DNA of 64,000 nt from Alentia gelatinosa (GCA_950022655.1 OX465589.1:26217626-26281625), one strand, 5' to 3'. Positions 23,101 through 31,505 are shown, counted from the stretch's first letter. Notes: generated by a model from the letters alone, not told the origin. Translations and numbers: made by a program.

Positions 23101-24961
23101 GTTGTTATCACCATCGATAGCTATCAACAAGAAATTCCATATAAAACTCCCACATGAAAGCCTGGCAGTCGGCCTCAAAATGCTCATTTTTCATTTGTTT
23201 AACTTTATGATAACTGTGAGTATTCATACAATGGTCCTCAATAACGGAATAAACTCCGCCTTCACGCTTGGACATGGGTTTCTTCACGTCGACAAGGACC
23301 AAGACTGCCAGACATGCAAACGATAAAAGGAGATACACCCACCCTGTGATGAGGGACGAAGATCAGCTGGGTGATAGCTGTGGGCACATTAAACCTGAAA
23401 CAGAAAGGCTTTTAACGTTAGGTCTGGCAGCTGTTTCTAGGTGCATGTTCTAAAATACATTGGTGTTCTATGCTTTGGTCCTCCGCAAACATATTTTGAT
23501 ATTCCCCCTGATTGTATAAAAGACTCTTAAATAACAAGAGGCGCTGGTAACTAAGAAGAAAAGCATCCGGGATTCGTCTACAAACTGGTCTGATCTTCGG
23601 CTGCTAGGTGATATTCCATTAATTCTATACATTTCACCAAGAGATGGCTGTAAGGAAATACATGGGTTAGAGAGTTAGTGACTTACTTCCAACTATTTTC
23701 CTTAATCGCCCACAGTTTTTCTTACCATTCACTGATGAAGGAATGGTATGCAGTTTATTTCTTATTTGCTTCTTGCAGTCAGATTGCCAATTGTTCATTG
23801 TCAATTCTCTTATTGGACCTGTCATATCCATGTGAGGAATTTTGCACCGTACCAGGATGCAACTTCAGAGCTTTCTTTGCTGCTTCATGAGTCATGTGTG
23901 AATGTTGGAAGCAGTGACGTCACTTACCTGACGGATCTGACGTCACGCGTGCCGTACTTCATGGTCCAGATCTGAACGACGTGGGACGCGCCTTGGGAGG
24001 AGTGTGTGATGAAGATGTCGCCCGACGTCCCGCGTAACGTCGTCAACCACCGCATCGGACTCCGGTGGTTCAATGACGTCATCAGCTATAGGACACGGGA
24101 AATGAGATACTTAGGTCTTCACCAGATGCATATTTTCACCACCGGGAAATGGAAATGATCTTTTAAAATCAGCTGCGGTGATTTCTTACCAATCTAAAAA
24201 GCCTGGATTCTTCAAAGTATTTTACCGTGTCGCGACCTAATTATTTGGAATGATAAAAAGACTAATTAAGCCAGTATTTTCTAGCACTCTCCTTTCAAGT
24301 ACGATTTTATTTCTCGTCTAAAAATAGCTCCGGACAGGTCACAGTTCAATTCTTATTATAGTAACTCCTAAATACCCAGAACTATTCAACGCCTTCTACT
24401 GGCCAACTTCAATTTTTTTGTACTATTGTTTTTACAATATCAAAATATCAAGCTATGGAGAAAGTACATCAAAAGAGATAGAGAACAATGTGTAGTATTA
24501 ACTTTTGTCATATACAAATAGTTTTCTGATGAAGTGTTCTTTGCCAGTTTCAATTTAAATGTCTGATTATGTAGACATAAACAGTACTTTGATCATATGA
24601 ACTAGCCAGTGAATATATATACGAAACAGAACAAATTATTTATAATAAACGTATATGAAAACTAATTTTGAACCCGTCACCCTTTTTAGAGAAGAAAAGG
24701 GTGTTTTGTTGATTTAATGGTGTGTGTATCTATAGGGGGATTGGTGTTAGGCGGAAGAGTTCTCTCACCTGCAGACCATGTGGGAGGGTCACAGCTTCGT
24801 CTCTGGAGCCGGTCCTCATGGCTTCTAGAATGCAGTCCTGTGTGCGCGACCAGCCATGGAGACGGTCGTACTTACACTCTTCACTCTCCGTCCCCATCCT
24901 CCACGTTCTGTCGATTCCTTCTATGGTCCAGCCTTTACAAGATAGGACAAAAATGGTAAAG
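2049..24961 (-). CDS. WDR97: WDR97/WDR87-like double beta-propeller WD40 protein, 22 exons found, both ends open
   Basis: Seen: 22 minus-strand exons, each bounded by AG and GT, whose phases join into one open frame of about 699 codons. About 14 WD40-type blades can be read, for example HVVQIWTMK, LVTGGVGCLRRW, FITASKDGTIKVWN, LISSSLDGSIRMWRL, VAYSTENAVRIWRL, DGGVRLLSPRTG, LIFAGHTDGT and LFGTSGDDGFIKIWN. That suits two seven-bladed propellers. Known: WDR97 and WDR87 are large animal proteins with tandem N-terminal propellers and a long C-terminal region; their cellular role is poorly defined. Inferred: the HGLQ start of the propeller part, the NPSQLL segment after a blade, and EDDHTQ followed by a CCP blade point to this group; this rests on remembered family pattern, not alignment. 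No initiator Met was found upstream of exon 1, and the C-terminal half is not visible left of 2049. Gene existence is near certain; the family name is moderate. Confidence 0.8.
3527..3822 (+). repeat. Hairpin/MITE-like repeat, copy 1 of pair with 55808-56142
   Basis: It begins with ACTGGTTTCAGATA, whose inverse closes a first hairpin, and ends with TATGGACACTTTGTATTAGG before TGGATTA. An inner inverted pair ATTATCCACC / AGGTGGAT bounds the right part. The copy at 55808-56142 is nearly identical but keeps about 40 bp of hairpin loop that is missing here. Confidence 0.8.
4354..4390 (+). repeat. G-rich tract, likely G-quadruplex
   Basis: Five runs of 4-7 G separated by 1-5 bases in an intron of the WDR97-like gene. 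In the minus-strand transcript it becomes a C-rich tract. Confidence 0.6.
5371..5692. mobile_element. 322-bp inverted-repeat element (MITE-like) next to exon 21 donor
   Basis: Left end TTAAGCCCAATGCCCATCTA, continuing CCGATTT; the right end at 5665-5692 is its inverse with two mismatches. There is no coding capacity. It ends 24 bp from the 5' splice site of exon 21. Confidence 0.75.
5716..5831 (-). CDS. WDR97-like gene, exon 21
   Basis: Acceptor ATCATCCAG, donor ATCTA|GTAAGTA. Encodes IWNTSSELLREISLDKSLCS and ends GDLVFGYQNHI. It ends in phase 2, so TA plus T makes Tyr. An inverted-repeat element ends 24 bp from the donor (5692). Confidence 0.88.
6086..6154 (-). CDS. WDR97-like gene, exon 20
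   Basis: A 69-base phase 0/0 exon: acceptor TTTGCACAG, donor ATCAAG|GTGAAGC. Encodes VNGLDCCPGLELFGTSGDDG followed by FIK, a canonical blade completed by IWN of exon 21. Confidence 0.9.
6463..7110 (+). repeat. Polypurine tract with 40-bp minisatellite
   Basis: About 650 bp almost wholly made of A and G on the plus strand. Inside, 6701-6990 holds about seven copies of a 40-bp unit (GGAAGAGGAGCAGGAGCAAT followed by CATTAGGAACAGATCAAGGA), differing by single bases (catTagg/catCagg, aaGga/aaTga). It lies in the intron between exons 19 and 20, so the transcript carries a C/U-rich stretch. Confidence 0.9.
7256..7355 (-). CDS. WDR97-like gene, exon 19
   Basis: Acceptor TTTAACAG, donor CAAGAG|GTATGTA. 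Encodes TLFMYQLGDVYGKTRRPEIS and ends HEPEDDHTQE, a charged linker before the next blade. The following intron contains a 650-bp polypurine tract. Confidence 0.87.
8169..8242 (-). CDS. WDR97-like gene, exon 18
   Basis: Acceptor AAATAG, donor AAAGG|GTGAGTA. Encodes IACSGCPNQVVMMANILVFS followed by LVDK. It ends in phase 2. The acceptor has a modest pyrimidine tract. Confidence 0.8.
9615..9779 (-). CDS. WDR97-like gene, exon 17
   Basis: Acceptor GTGTTTCAG, donor GTCAGG|GTGCGTA. A GC-rich 165-base exon encoding ISLLHAKWSVMRRPVQAHNE and ending YDRLLSASSLGTVR, with the AHxEPLG turn of a new blade. Confidence 0.85.
10322..10387 (-). CDS. WDR97-like gene, exon 16
   Basis: A 66-base phase 0/0 exon: acceptor TTGTCATAG, donor GGGACG|GTGAGCT. 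Encodes ENHIDKEDREDNLIFAGHTD followed by GT. It forms the hairpin of a blade completed by exon 17. Confidence 0.85.
10957..11057 (-). CDS. WDR97-like gene, exon 15
   Basis: Acceptor ACAAACAG, donor ATAAGG|GTATTT, which is a weaker donor. Encodes LVFSCASNPSQLLYKLVPPD followed by LDKHIVAMATIIR. The phase fits both sides exactly. The NPSQLL segment follows a blade in the place where relatives carry a TNPC-like string. Confidence 0.72.
11470..11539 (-). CDS. WDR97-like gene, exon 14
   Basis: A 70-base exon: acceptor CCATTAG, donor GAGAAG|GTACGTT. Encodes VVEEMIYDYSEEKVYMVLRG followed by EGE. It ends in phase 1. Confidence 0.82.
11836..12660. mobile_element. About 820-bp foldback/TIR element (MYDIL repeat), copy 1
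   Basis: The ends are inverted: GGGCCCTGTTTTTTAGTCAC on the left, then GACAATCGTT; the right end reads AACGATTGTCGTGACTGAAA and then AACAGGGCCC. Subterminal arms of about 200 bp are also inverted. An internal direct duplication carries CTTCTTCATATTTGGTA twice. A related copy lies inverted at 20105-20667, and a fragment near 22310-22380. Confidence 0.75.
12791..12865 (-). CDS. WDR97-like gene, exon 13
   Basis: Acceptor TTTGGGCAG, donor CATAAG|GTACTGA. Encodes DGGVRLLSPRTGATITIVYP followed by LATHK. The DGxVRLLSPxTG string is a recurring feature of the WDR87/WDR97 group as I know it. Confidence 0.88.
12993..13040 (+). repeat. Short tandem duplication
   Basis: Two adjacent copies of an AAAATCCAAGGTTACCACAC unit, about 26 bp, in the intron between exons 12 and 13. 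Confidence 0.7.
13476..13571 (-). CDS. WDR97-like gene, exon 12
   Basis: A 96-base phase 0/0 exon: acceptor TACTTCCAG, donor ACCCAG|GTAAGCA. Encodes YHSIFAEVQSAVETMSRVTW followed by GPSPARILIKTQ. It starts the blade completed by exon 13. Confidence 0.88.
13762..13813. repeat. 50-bp palindromic unit, copy 1
   Basis: GGGAGCTGTTTCAAAACC, then a 15-base centre ATAGACTTAACCCAC, then the exact inverse arm. The same unit, centre included, recurs at 33705-33754. Confidence 0.85.
14334..14807. mobile_element. hAT-like nonautonomous transposon, CAGGGTTCGTAC ends
   Basis: A 474-bp element with inverted ends CAGGGTTCGTAC and GTACGAACCCTG, flanked by a perfect 6-bp duplication TGTATA (14328-14333 and 14808-14813). 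Both subterminal zones are filled with TTTTCCAGGC-type repeats. End sequence and subterminal CCTGGAAAA repeats resemble hAT-type nonautonomous elements common in animals. There is no transposase. Confidence 0.8.
14834..14941 (-). CDS. WDR97-like gene, exon 11
   Basis: Acceptor GGTTCCAG, donor AACATG|GTAACTT. Encodes LQRVDMGEPILSMRLISPQE followed by VAYSTENAVRIWRLNM. The donor is 26 bp from the end of a CAGGG...CCCTG transposon at 14334-14807. Confidence 0.9.
15003..15274 (+). repeat. Hairpin repeat, copy 1 of pair with 21299-21554
   Basis: It starts TATTAGGAAACGTCCTTACT and includes a long imperfect hairpin around CTGCCTGACGCCATAGG, then a conserved AAGTCACACT...GCACCCCTAG tail. The copy at 21299-21554 runs in the same orientation and is closely similar throughout. 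Confidence 0.8.
15856..15871 (+). repeat. Poly-G run of 16
   Basis: An uninterrupted G run in the intron between exons 10 and 11. Confidence 0.9.
16363..16451 (-). CDS. WDR97-like gene, exon 10
   Basis: Acceptor ATCCTTAG, donor GAGTTG|GTAAGTG. Encodes LVLHPHEPLLISSSLDGSIR followed by MWRLDTFEL, a canonical WD blade with the HPxEPLL turn. Confidence 0.92.
16590..16760. repeat. Foldback element with nested CGCATGG palindromes
   Basis: Arms CAGATCCACTAAGGCG (left) and CGCCTTAGTGGATCTG (right) are exact inverses. Inside are several TTCGCATGG / CCATGCGAA words around a centre AATATTCAATATATTGAATA. It lies in the intron between exons 9 and 10. The open frame across it is an artefact of the repeat. 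Confidence 0.65.
17336..17460 (-). CDS. WDR97-like gene, exon 9
   Basis: Acceptor AACCACAG, donor TCACAG|GTGAGGC. Encodes a canonical WD40 repeat: DYFITASKDGTIKVWNTIVF followed by EQMYEFTGHFDAVT, with the GH dipeptide and terminal WN. Confidence 0.92.
17860..17912 (-). CDS. WDR97-like gene, exon 8
   Basis: A 53-base exon: acceptor CTTCCACAG, donor TCGTG|GTATGG. Encodes NGDLLHYFPNRHSLSLS. It ends in phase 2, and its TG joins exon 9 to make Cys. Confidence 0.82.
18714..18797 (-). CDS. WDR97-like gene, exon 7
   Basis: Acceptor CATTACAG, donor TATACC|GTAAGTC. Encodes WVQELRFDYNNEQLMVQTDN followed by AICFINYT. It is a blade with the SxDxxI-type turn replaced by QTDNAI. Confidence 0.87.
18967..19023 (-). 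CDS. WDR97-like gene, exon 6
   Basis: A 57-base phase 0/0 exon: acceptor CTTTTCAG, donor GAGGAG|GTGAGTT. Encodes YREKLIETEPYNIDIEPEE, an acidic linker between blades. Confidence 0.85.
19201..19395. mobile_element. GGGGCCATCC MITE with long G tracts, copy 1
   Basis: Inverted ends GGGGCCATCCATAAAGTACG and its inverse (TTTATGGATGGCCCC at 19381-19395). It contains G runs at 19231-19255 and 19330-19350, and the conserved word AATCTGCGTATGCTCCCT. A second copy is at 52253-52425. Confidence 0.85.
19883..19958 (-). CDS. WDR97-like gene, exon 5
   Basis: Acceptor CTCTTCCAG, donor TCAGAG|GTACGC. Encodes LAYNKNRDELVTGGVGCLRR followed by WSMSE, a textbook WD blade. One base completes a Cys codon from exon 4. 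The intron upstream is nearly 2.8 kb and full of repeats. Confidence 0.88.
20105..20667. mobile_element. MYDIL repeat, copy 2 (inverted relative to copy 1)
   Basis: Read on the minus strand, it matches 11836 onward: GTTTTTCAGTCAAGACATCG, then the same frame beginning MYDIL. An internal direct repeat, CTCCAAATATGAAGAA with ATCGGCCGCTC (20110-20180 and 20378-20448), parallels that of copy 1. The left terminal inverted repeat was not found. Confidence 0.65.
21299..21554 (+). repeat. Hairpin repeat, copy 2 of pair with 15003-15274
   Basis: ATATTAGGAAACGTCCTTAC with the same hairpin apex CTGCCTGACGCCATAGG and the GCACCCCTAG tail as the 15-kb copy. Confidence 0.8.
21940..22560 (+). repeat. Direct repeat of about 170 bp, period about 430 bp
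   Basis: The word TTTTTCCGCTAGCGGGCCGT, followed by GGCAGTGGTTTTGTA and GGGGGTTGAAT, occurs near 21991 and again near 22438. CGTTGGCTACNAGAGTTCCA also occurs twice. Part of the spacer resembles the interior of the MYDIL repeat. Confidence 0.7.
22561..22703. repeat. Hairpin element next to exon 4 donor
   Basis: Nearly perfect inverted arms of about 58 bp (start GAAACGTAGTGACTGAGCCC) around the apex CCTCCCGCCTGCGGCGTCGG. It lies 14 bp from the 5' splice site of exon 4. Confidence 0.85.
22718..22821 (-). CDS. WDR97-like gene, exon 4
   Basis: Acceptor TTGTTATAG, donor CTATG|GTAAGTA. Contains VFVGYCIDLTLRVFADVV, a blade in which Phe replaces the usual Trp. The donor lies only 14 bp from the end of a perfect hairpin element at 22561-22703. 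Confidence 0.85.
23343..23394 (-). CDS. WDR97-like gene, exon 3
   Basis: A 52-base exon: acceptor TGTTTCAG, donor CACAGG|GTGGGT. Encodes RFNVPTAITQLIFVPHHR after joining the split Arg codon from exon 2. It supplies the first strands of the second blade. Confidence 0.75.
23928..24085 (-). CDS. WDR97-like gene, exon 2
   Basis: Acceptor CCTATAG, donor GTCAG|GTAAGTG. Encodes local residues 65-116 plus two bases. The segment GDIFITHSSQGASHVVQIW is a clear WD40 blade ending in the conserved Trp. Phase 0 entry and phase 2 exit match both neighbours. Confidence 0.85.
24769..24961 (-). CDS. WDR97-like gene, exon 1 of those found
   Basis: Acceptor TTTCCGCAG after a pyrimidine-rich stretch; donor CTGCAG|GTGAGA. 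It carries local residues 1-64, including GWTIEGIDRTWRMGTES and ending TLPHGLQ. It precedes the first blade and is acidic and polar. The intron phase at its 5' side (one leftover base) implies an upstream exon, or a start codon further upstream, that I did not find. The 5' acceptor is less certain than the donor. Confidence 0.65.
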
Positions 24962-27900
24962 CTGCGGAAATTTAAAGTGGAAACAAAACGTCGCGTTTTT
25001 AGTCACAGTGGTGCCACGTACATAAAGCTCCGAACAAGAATTCAAGAAGGTATTTCGAATTCATGGTGAAAATTCTAAAACTATGGCGCAGAGAGTTAAT
25101 TGTTAAAATATTTGCAATAGCTAGGACCTAAGGCTGAGGTTCGGATAAAGGCAGTACTTGCAATTTTTCCATATGACAACTGGAATTTTGAAAGTGTAAA
25201 AGAGGAAGTTGATTAAACTCTAATGGCGACAGCACATACTTGGATGATAGTTAAAAGTCTGTGGTCACAGAAGCAATGCAAATAAGAGTCAAATGGTGTG
25301 TAAAACGTGATATTCCTATATACCTATGGCTGTACACTCTATGCTTACACCACGCTCTGGGGGGTGGAGTAACTATCTGATACTACCCAAGGTTGGTATA
25401 CTACCCAAGGTTGCCGTATACTACCCAAGGTTGACATTTAGACCAATCAGATTGTCTCTTATTAAACCACATTTGAAGGTATATAGGAATAGGGAAACCA
25501 AGTACCAGTGAAAGGAAGTCAAAATTACTCGGTAAGGCTTGGAAAAATTACTGCCCGCGGCCAGGGCCTTGGGCAGTAATTTTTCCAAGCCTTACCTCGT
25601 AACTTTGACTTCCTTTCACCGGAACATAGTTTCCCTCTATTATTAAACCTGTGTTCCACCAACTAGGCGTTCTTTCAATGCTGGGCAGGCATCTCAGCTG
25701 AGCTCCTACCTGGCGCCTGGACTGAGGCCGGCAGAAAATGCTCTTTTTTTTTTACTGAGCTGTTCCACCAACCACCTATTCTAGACAGCCGATGTCCACA
25801 CGGCACCCATATACCAAGACCCGGCGCCAGGTAGGAGCTTGACTCAGAGGGGACAGTGCATTGTCTGGTGGACGTTGGCTGCATTATTGTGGTTCGCTAG
25901 TTTCCCGTTCATTTGATCAGGGGGCGCCTCAAATGCTCCTCCACACACTGCACAGCTTAGTCTGTGCAAAACCCAGTTATTATGCAAAGCAGTGTGCTGC
26001 CATGTTGGGATTTGTATTGAAACAATGAGAACATGTCAATTTCCCATTGAATACTGTGATTAAGGGAATAATGAAGGTTAAGAAAGATAAGGCTTGATGT
26101 TATCAATGTGTATAACACACTCTGCTGCTAAAATTCTGCCAAGGGTACCCAAACTGTTGAATTTTCAGTCTAAGCTTGCGGGATATCGCATTGCGGGTGT
26201 TGACCATTCATGTTGATGGCATTGACTCAATGCAGGTCCTGGCAAACCTTGCGGTGGGAGGCATACTCTCATCAAACCTATCGGCTGGCTGTGCAGTTCC
26301 TGCTTGCAAACATTAATAAATCAGTTTTTGCCAGCTGGAATAAATTCTGCTAGGCTGGTAAGAATAAGTATACTGGGTGGGATGCTGAGTTCAAAACCTA
26401 GCTGGTAGAAAAGCGTGGGATGCCTAGTTCAGCCGGCCGGTAGCCTGGAGACCCAGCAAACGCTCAGCAACCTTGAGGTGATGTGCCAGCAGGTGCTGAT
26501 TTCATTGAGGCCAGGTCTGCTGGTAAATGCTGTATGGTTGATATACCACGTTTCCACCTGATTGGTGGAACACATGCTTTATCAGTACCGTAGACTAGGC
26601 TATAGGCTATACCACACAAGAGATGCAGAATCAACCTTGCACATATTTAAAACAAACAAACACGTTATCCCTACCTTATCATACACGCAAAATGTACGTA
26701 TGAATTGTCAATGCATATGTGTAACGGTATCCACACATCGATGTATGAACCGGACCCCTGCAAATATATTCCCTGCGTGTAGGTGTGGATAGTGGGACGC
26801 TCAATTGGGAGGGTAGGGGAAGGTGCCCCTATCGTGGATCTGACAAGGGACACATAGTTCACAAATATTTGTGTTTATGAAGTATCCTGCTTTACCCTTT
26901 GGCTTGATAATGCGTGTAGGCCTGTGACGTGTAAACAAACCATCAGATAACATGTCATTGCTCTCCAATCGTTACCAATCAACGCCATTACACCTACTTG
27001 AGAATTGTTGTGCATTACACATTTACACCAGCCATTCCCAAACTGCTAATGCCCCAGTCATGCCCCAGTCACACTGGCGTAAAAAACGGCGTTTTTCCGT
27101 GTACGCACGTCTACGTTCTTCTACGCATTTTGGAATCTCAAAATACGCCGCAAAACTGTGATATCTTTATGGTTTTATCTCGAATTATCCGTGATCTAGC
27201 CATTACTTATTAACTTTGTATCATACTCAGTCATACTCATAGATAAGTTATACTTATAGGATCTCAGCAATACTGCCAATAGTTCAACGCACTTCATGTT
27301 CGTATTTTGTTACGTGCATAGTTGTTTTTCTGCAAGGTATCTAGATCTAGTCTACTAATTATATGAATTGTAAAAATACAACTGACATAACAATAGCACT
27401 ACGTCTAGATCTAGATCTAGATTAAGCACTCTACTAGATCTAGATTCGAGAAGTAGCAGAAGACCGACGACTAAGCGAATGGCTTTTGCCAATTTCTACT
27501 AAAGTTCGGGGTATAAAAACAGGTAGGCTTACATACCCAAGTCCAGGTCCTACCAATTATGATATATTATAAAGTTAGGAATCTTACCTGTTTTAGAATT
27601 AATCGGCCATGCCTAGAATCTAGTTGGTAGAAAAGGTTTCTTTAAAATCCATCTTTGTCAGAAGGTTGCTATCTGTGGACGTTGCCAAATGATATCACCA
27701 TGTAGGTGGTCATGACGACCTTTGTTATGACGTCACGATAATGTCAAGGTAGTCGTCACTCTCCTCCCAGATCTTTCGCGGCGTATTTACTTTTCTTTCG
27801 GCTCTAATTCAACCAATGACAGGTTATTCATATCACATGATCAGTTAATACATGACTATTAATCTATCATATGATTTATCTCTTTGATACATATCGGGAT

Positions 27901-28680
27901 CGGTGAAATGGCAATGATAAAAGGCCATTAGACACAATGCTAACCAGAACGAGTTTCAAATATTTGAGCAGCCATTGAAAACCACACTGCATCGCTCGAT
28001 CAATATACGGAAAAACAAAGGTTTAGCCGACTCGATGGAGCGGCGCGGTGTGCACTCTGTTGAACCACGGACCAACAGAGTATCAGAGTTCAACCACAGA
28101 GTAGAGTCTCTGTTTCTCTCTAATCTGTGGTTCAACACTCCAGTCCAGTTACAGCTCTATGGTTTTGAACTTACTTTGCATGCGGAAAATTGTGATTTTA
28201 CCGGACTTGGGAGCAGATGAGAGAAGGCGAAGTTGTGAGTGTAGTCGCAGAGCATTGATCACGTGATCAGCATTTGTGTTCAACCAAATCCTCAAATTAC
28301 TCAACATTTATTTTCCTAGTAGATAACGAACCATCTAGATCTATTTAGACTTTCATAATGAGTGTGGTTAGTGTGGGATAACATTCATCTGATCACATTC
28401 GATACAGGGAAACCAATGACTGAGGTTGATCCCATCCCAACTGCTACGGTGAAGTCTAATCACATTCGGTGTGGTGCCCCCTCGGGGTTCACGTGGGAAC
28501 CAGAGTAATGACTCACTTGATAGCGTTCTATCTAATCCGCTAGGTGACAGTCAGAATTAATCCCAAGAAGGAAGAACTGCATTCGATCATTGCAACTTCA
28601 CAAGAGGTAGCACCACAGATCAGGCAGACTAGTTTCAACAAGGAAATCCAAGGAGGTCCAATAAATGTAAATGTAAGTCA
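24962..28680. other. Upstream flank of the WDR97-like gene, no gene seen
   Basis: If exon 1 is near the 5' end, its promoter should fall here; I could not place it. Contents: three CTACCCAAGGTTG words at 25384-25432, a hairpin at 25504-25622, perfect 17-bp inverted arms at 25701-25717 / 25823-25839, TAGATCTAGATC microrepeats near 27400-27445, and a small hairpin GTTCAACCACAGA / TCTGTGGTTCAAC at 28088-28135. No exon is supported. Confidence 0.5.
25504..25622. repeat. Near-perfect hairpin element of 119 bp
   Basis: Arms of about 50 bp (CAGTGAAAGGAAGTCAAAAT, continuing to GAAAAATTACTGCCC) fold onto their inverse. The apex is CGCGGCCAGGGCCTTG. Confidence 0.85.
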
Positions 28681-30240
28681 GAGTAATTCTGTGGGCATTT
28701 CCCCCTGGACCCTCAGATGGATTTTCCCCTGGAACTCTGCCACTGCCAGTCTTCCCAGAAATTGTAAAAATGCAAGTGTTTCCAGGGGCTTTGCTTCCCG
28801 GACCCCTAGGATTAATTGGCTCTGTTGTTGGACCCCTGGCAATTTCCCAGATAGCCTCAGGTGTGTAACCCCCCTCCCTGAAATTAAATCTCAGGGCTTC
28901 CCCCTAGACCACAAGGAGGGATTATGCCAAAGGGCTCCTAGCAATCTAGAAATACAATTATTTCCAGGGGCTTCACCCCCTGGACTCCCAAGAGGAGCTT
29001 TGTTGCTGGAACCCTGCCAATCTGTTCAGGTGTGTAGCCCCCCCCCCTACCTGATACCAAATCCTGAAAACAGATAAATACTCTATGAAGTCCTAACGAT
29101 ATCATGGGCTTTGCCCCCTACAACTTAGCTTGCAGACCATTACAGGTCTTCCCAGGCTGTCTCAGGTGTGTAACTCCCCTGCACAAATAAAAATGAATAG
29201 CTTGTATCACAGGTCTTCCCAGGCTGTCTCAGGTGTGTAACTCCCCTGCACAAATAAAAATTACTAGCTTGTATACATATGTAAAATCTAATTGCTTCCC
29301 TAGGTTTCACCCCCTAGACCCAACAAATAGGTTTTGTCACCCGACCACTATGTCAATCATGTAACCTAAAAAGACTATCTAATCTAGTAAAGCCAAGCAC
29401 TTCAGGTCTTCACCCCTGGTCCCCAAGGAGGCACATTGCCCCTAGTTTTTTTTGTTTTTTTTTTGCAATTTTCCATGGTAGTCTCAGATATGTGACCCCC
29501 TCCTGAATCAAGATATAGATTGTATATGATATCTGAAAGCAATCAAAATCCTGGATACAGCTTGTATAAAATCTGAAACCCAAGTGAGTTCGGGACTTTG
29601 CCTCCTGGACCTTTGCTACTGGATCCCTGGCAAGCTTCCCAGGTAGTCTCATGTATGGCTCCCCTCTCCATAACAAAATCCTAGATGCAGCTTGTATAAT
29701 CTATGAAATCCAAACAGGCTTTGCCTCCTGGATCCCTTGGATTGGCTTTGCTGCTGGACCCCTGGCAATATTCTCTAATAGCCTCAGGTGTGTTTACAAA
29801 CTCCCTGCTCCCTCAAACAGTATTCTTAGTACAGCTTGTATGATCTATCAAATTCAAATTTTTCTGGGGGCTTTGCCCGCTGGGCACTCCCCCCACCCCA
29901 ATAGGGGCTTTGCTATGGGACCCCTGGCAATATTCCCAGATACCCTCAGGTATAATCTCCCTTGCCCCCAAACAAAATCCTTAGTAGAGCTTGCATAATC
30001 TATCAAATTCAGACCTGGACCCCCTGGACCTACACCCCAGACAGGGGCTTTGCTAGTGGACCCCTGGCAATATTCGCAGATATCCTCAGGTGTGTGACAG
30101 GCCTTACTCAAACAAAATTCTCGATAAAGCTTGTATACTCTACAAATTCTAAGTGCTGCTGTGGGGCTTCGCCCACTGGAGCCAATCATCCAAGGTAGTC
30201 CGAGGTGTGCCCCCAAGCAACATCCAGGGTACGCCCCTGA
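28680..30240 (+). repeat. Degenerate tandem array, unit about 125-155 bp
   Basis: The recurring order is GGGGCTTTGC, a TGGACCCCTGGCAAT word, CCTCAGGTGTGTAAC, CAAAATCCT, then AGCTTGTATAATCTA. The AGCTTGTAT word recurs at about 29567, 29690, 29834, 29987 and 30127. At 29146-29280 a segment of about 69 bp is duplicated almost exactly. Long frames on both strands follow from the repeat and are not genes. Confidence 0.8.
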
Positions 30241-30629
30241 GAACTAAACAATACCCTCCTCCCCTGTACTTTGTGCTCCTTTGTACAATGTCATGGAGAA
30301 GTGCAGCTATGTTAGCAGTTTCAAGTAAGGATTAGGTTGGCTGACTGTTATAACAAATGGTATAGCTCTGCAACCAGTCCCTCTATGTATCGTAAAACAA
30401 GCGAATAACCAGATAGATGATATACGATTGTGATACGATTGGTATTGACAGGAGATTTCTATGAGGATGATCATTATCAGCAGATTGCTTTGGCAGCTAT
30501 CTTGAAAAATAGGCACTGTCTAAGATATCCAGTCCAGTCTCAAGGTAGGTACCTCCAGTCGGCGACTAGAAGTACCCAGTGATATGCCCGCCTAGTCACA
30601 CTATCTATGTGAATAATCAGGGAGGGTGG

Positions 30630-30671
30630 GTGTGTGTGTGTGTGTGTGTGTGTGTGGGGGGGGGGGGGGGG
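30630..30671 (+). repeat. (TG)n followed by G run
   Basis: About 13 TG units, then 16 G; a simple repeat with Z-DNA and G-quadruplex potential. Confidence 0.9.
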
Positions 30672-31019
30672 TTCTAGCTACCTTGACAAGGGGAGGGGGT
30701 GTGCAATGGAAAGGTAGCAGGGACATAAACATGGTACAGTAGGCACTGGAGATAACAGTTTCGGTCAGGTTAAAGGTGGAAATATTTGAGGTATATCACG
30801 TAGAAAACACATCGGTGTTGCCCTTGTGGTGGGGCAGACGGTCTCTGGAGAGATTGAAACAACTGTTTTATTGTTCTGAATGCGGCTCAATGAAAACTGT
30901 TTTAAAATCATGAGAATTAAGAAGTGGATTTTCATGGAAATGGGGAAAGCTGCCGTCTCTGTGTATATTAATCCTAGGGATATTAGTATAATTGTCACCC
31001 ACTGACTAATCTGCGGTCT

Positions 31020-31505
31020 GCCTGTCACTGACTAGCCTGTTAATGGCCTGCCTTTCAGTGACCGGCATATCATTGACCTGCCTATTATTTTCCGACCTGA
31101 CATGTCCTGGCTGTCAGTGGCTCGCCTGTCTGTATTCTGCAAGACCAAACTTATACTGTCTGCAAGTACCGGGCCTAGAAAACTGCCTGTCAATGTCCTG
31201 CCTGTCAGAATACTGCCTGTCGTTGGCCTGCCTATCAATGGCTTGACTGCCAGAAGATGGTCTGTCAGTAGCATGGCCATGAGAAGATTGCCTGTCATTG
31301 AACTGCCTGTCAGTGGCCTGTCTGTCAGAATACCGCCTGTCATTGGCCTGCCTATCAGTGGCTTGACTGCCAGAAGATGGTCTGTCAGTAGCATGGCCAT
31401 GAGAAGATTGCCTGTCATTGAACTACCTGTCAGTGGCCTATCTGTAACTAACCTCTCTGCTAGTGGTCTGCATGTCAGTGGCCTACCTGTCTCGCAAGCA
31501 GCCTG
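31020..31505 (+). repeat. 12-bp minisatellite with 120-bp higher-order unit
   Basis: Variants of GCCTGTCAGTGG repeat throughout. A 120-bp block (CTTGACTGCCAGAAGATGGT, then CTGTCAGTAGCATGGCCATG) is duplicated at exactly 120 bp (31261 vs 31381). Because 12 is divisible by 3, frames stay open on both strands: 222 codons on the minus strand and 138 on the plus. Confidence 0.88.

Noticed and set aside
28544..29077. 177-codon plus-strand frame
   Set aside because: Lies mostly in the degenerate tandem array and repeats its words; no known family.
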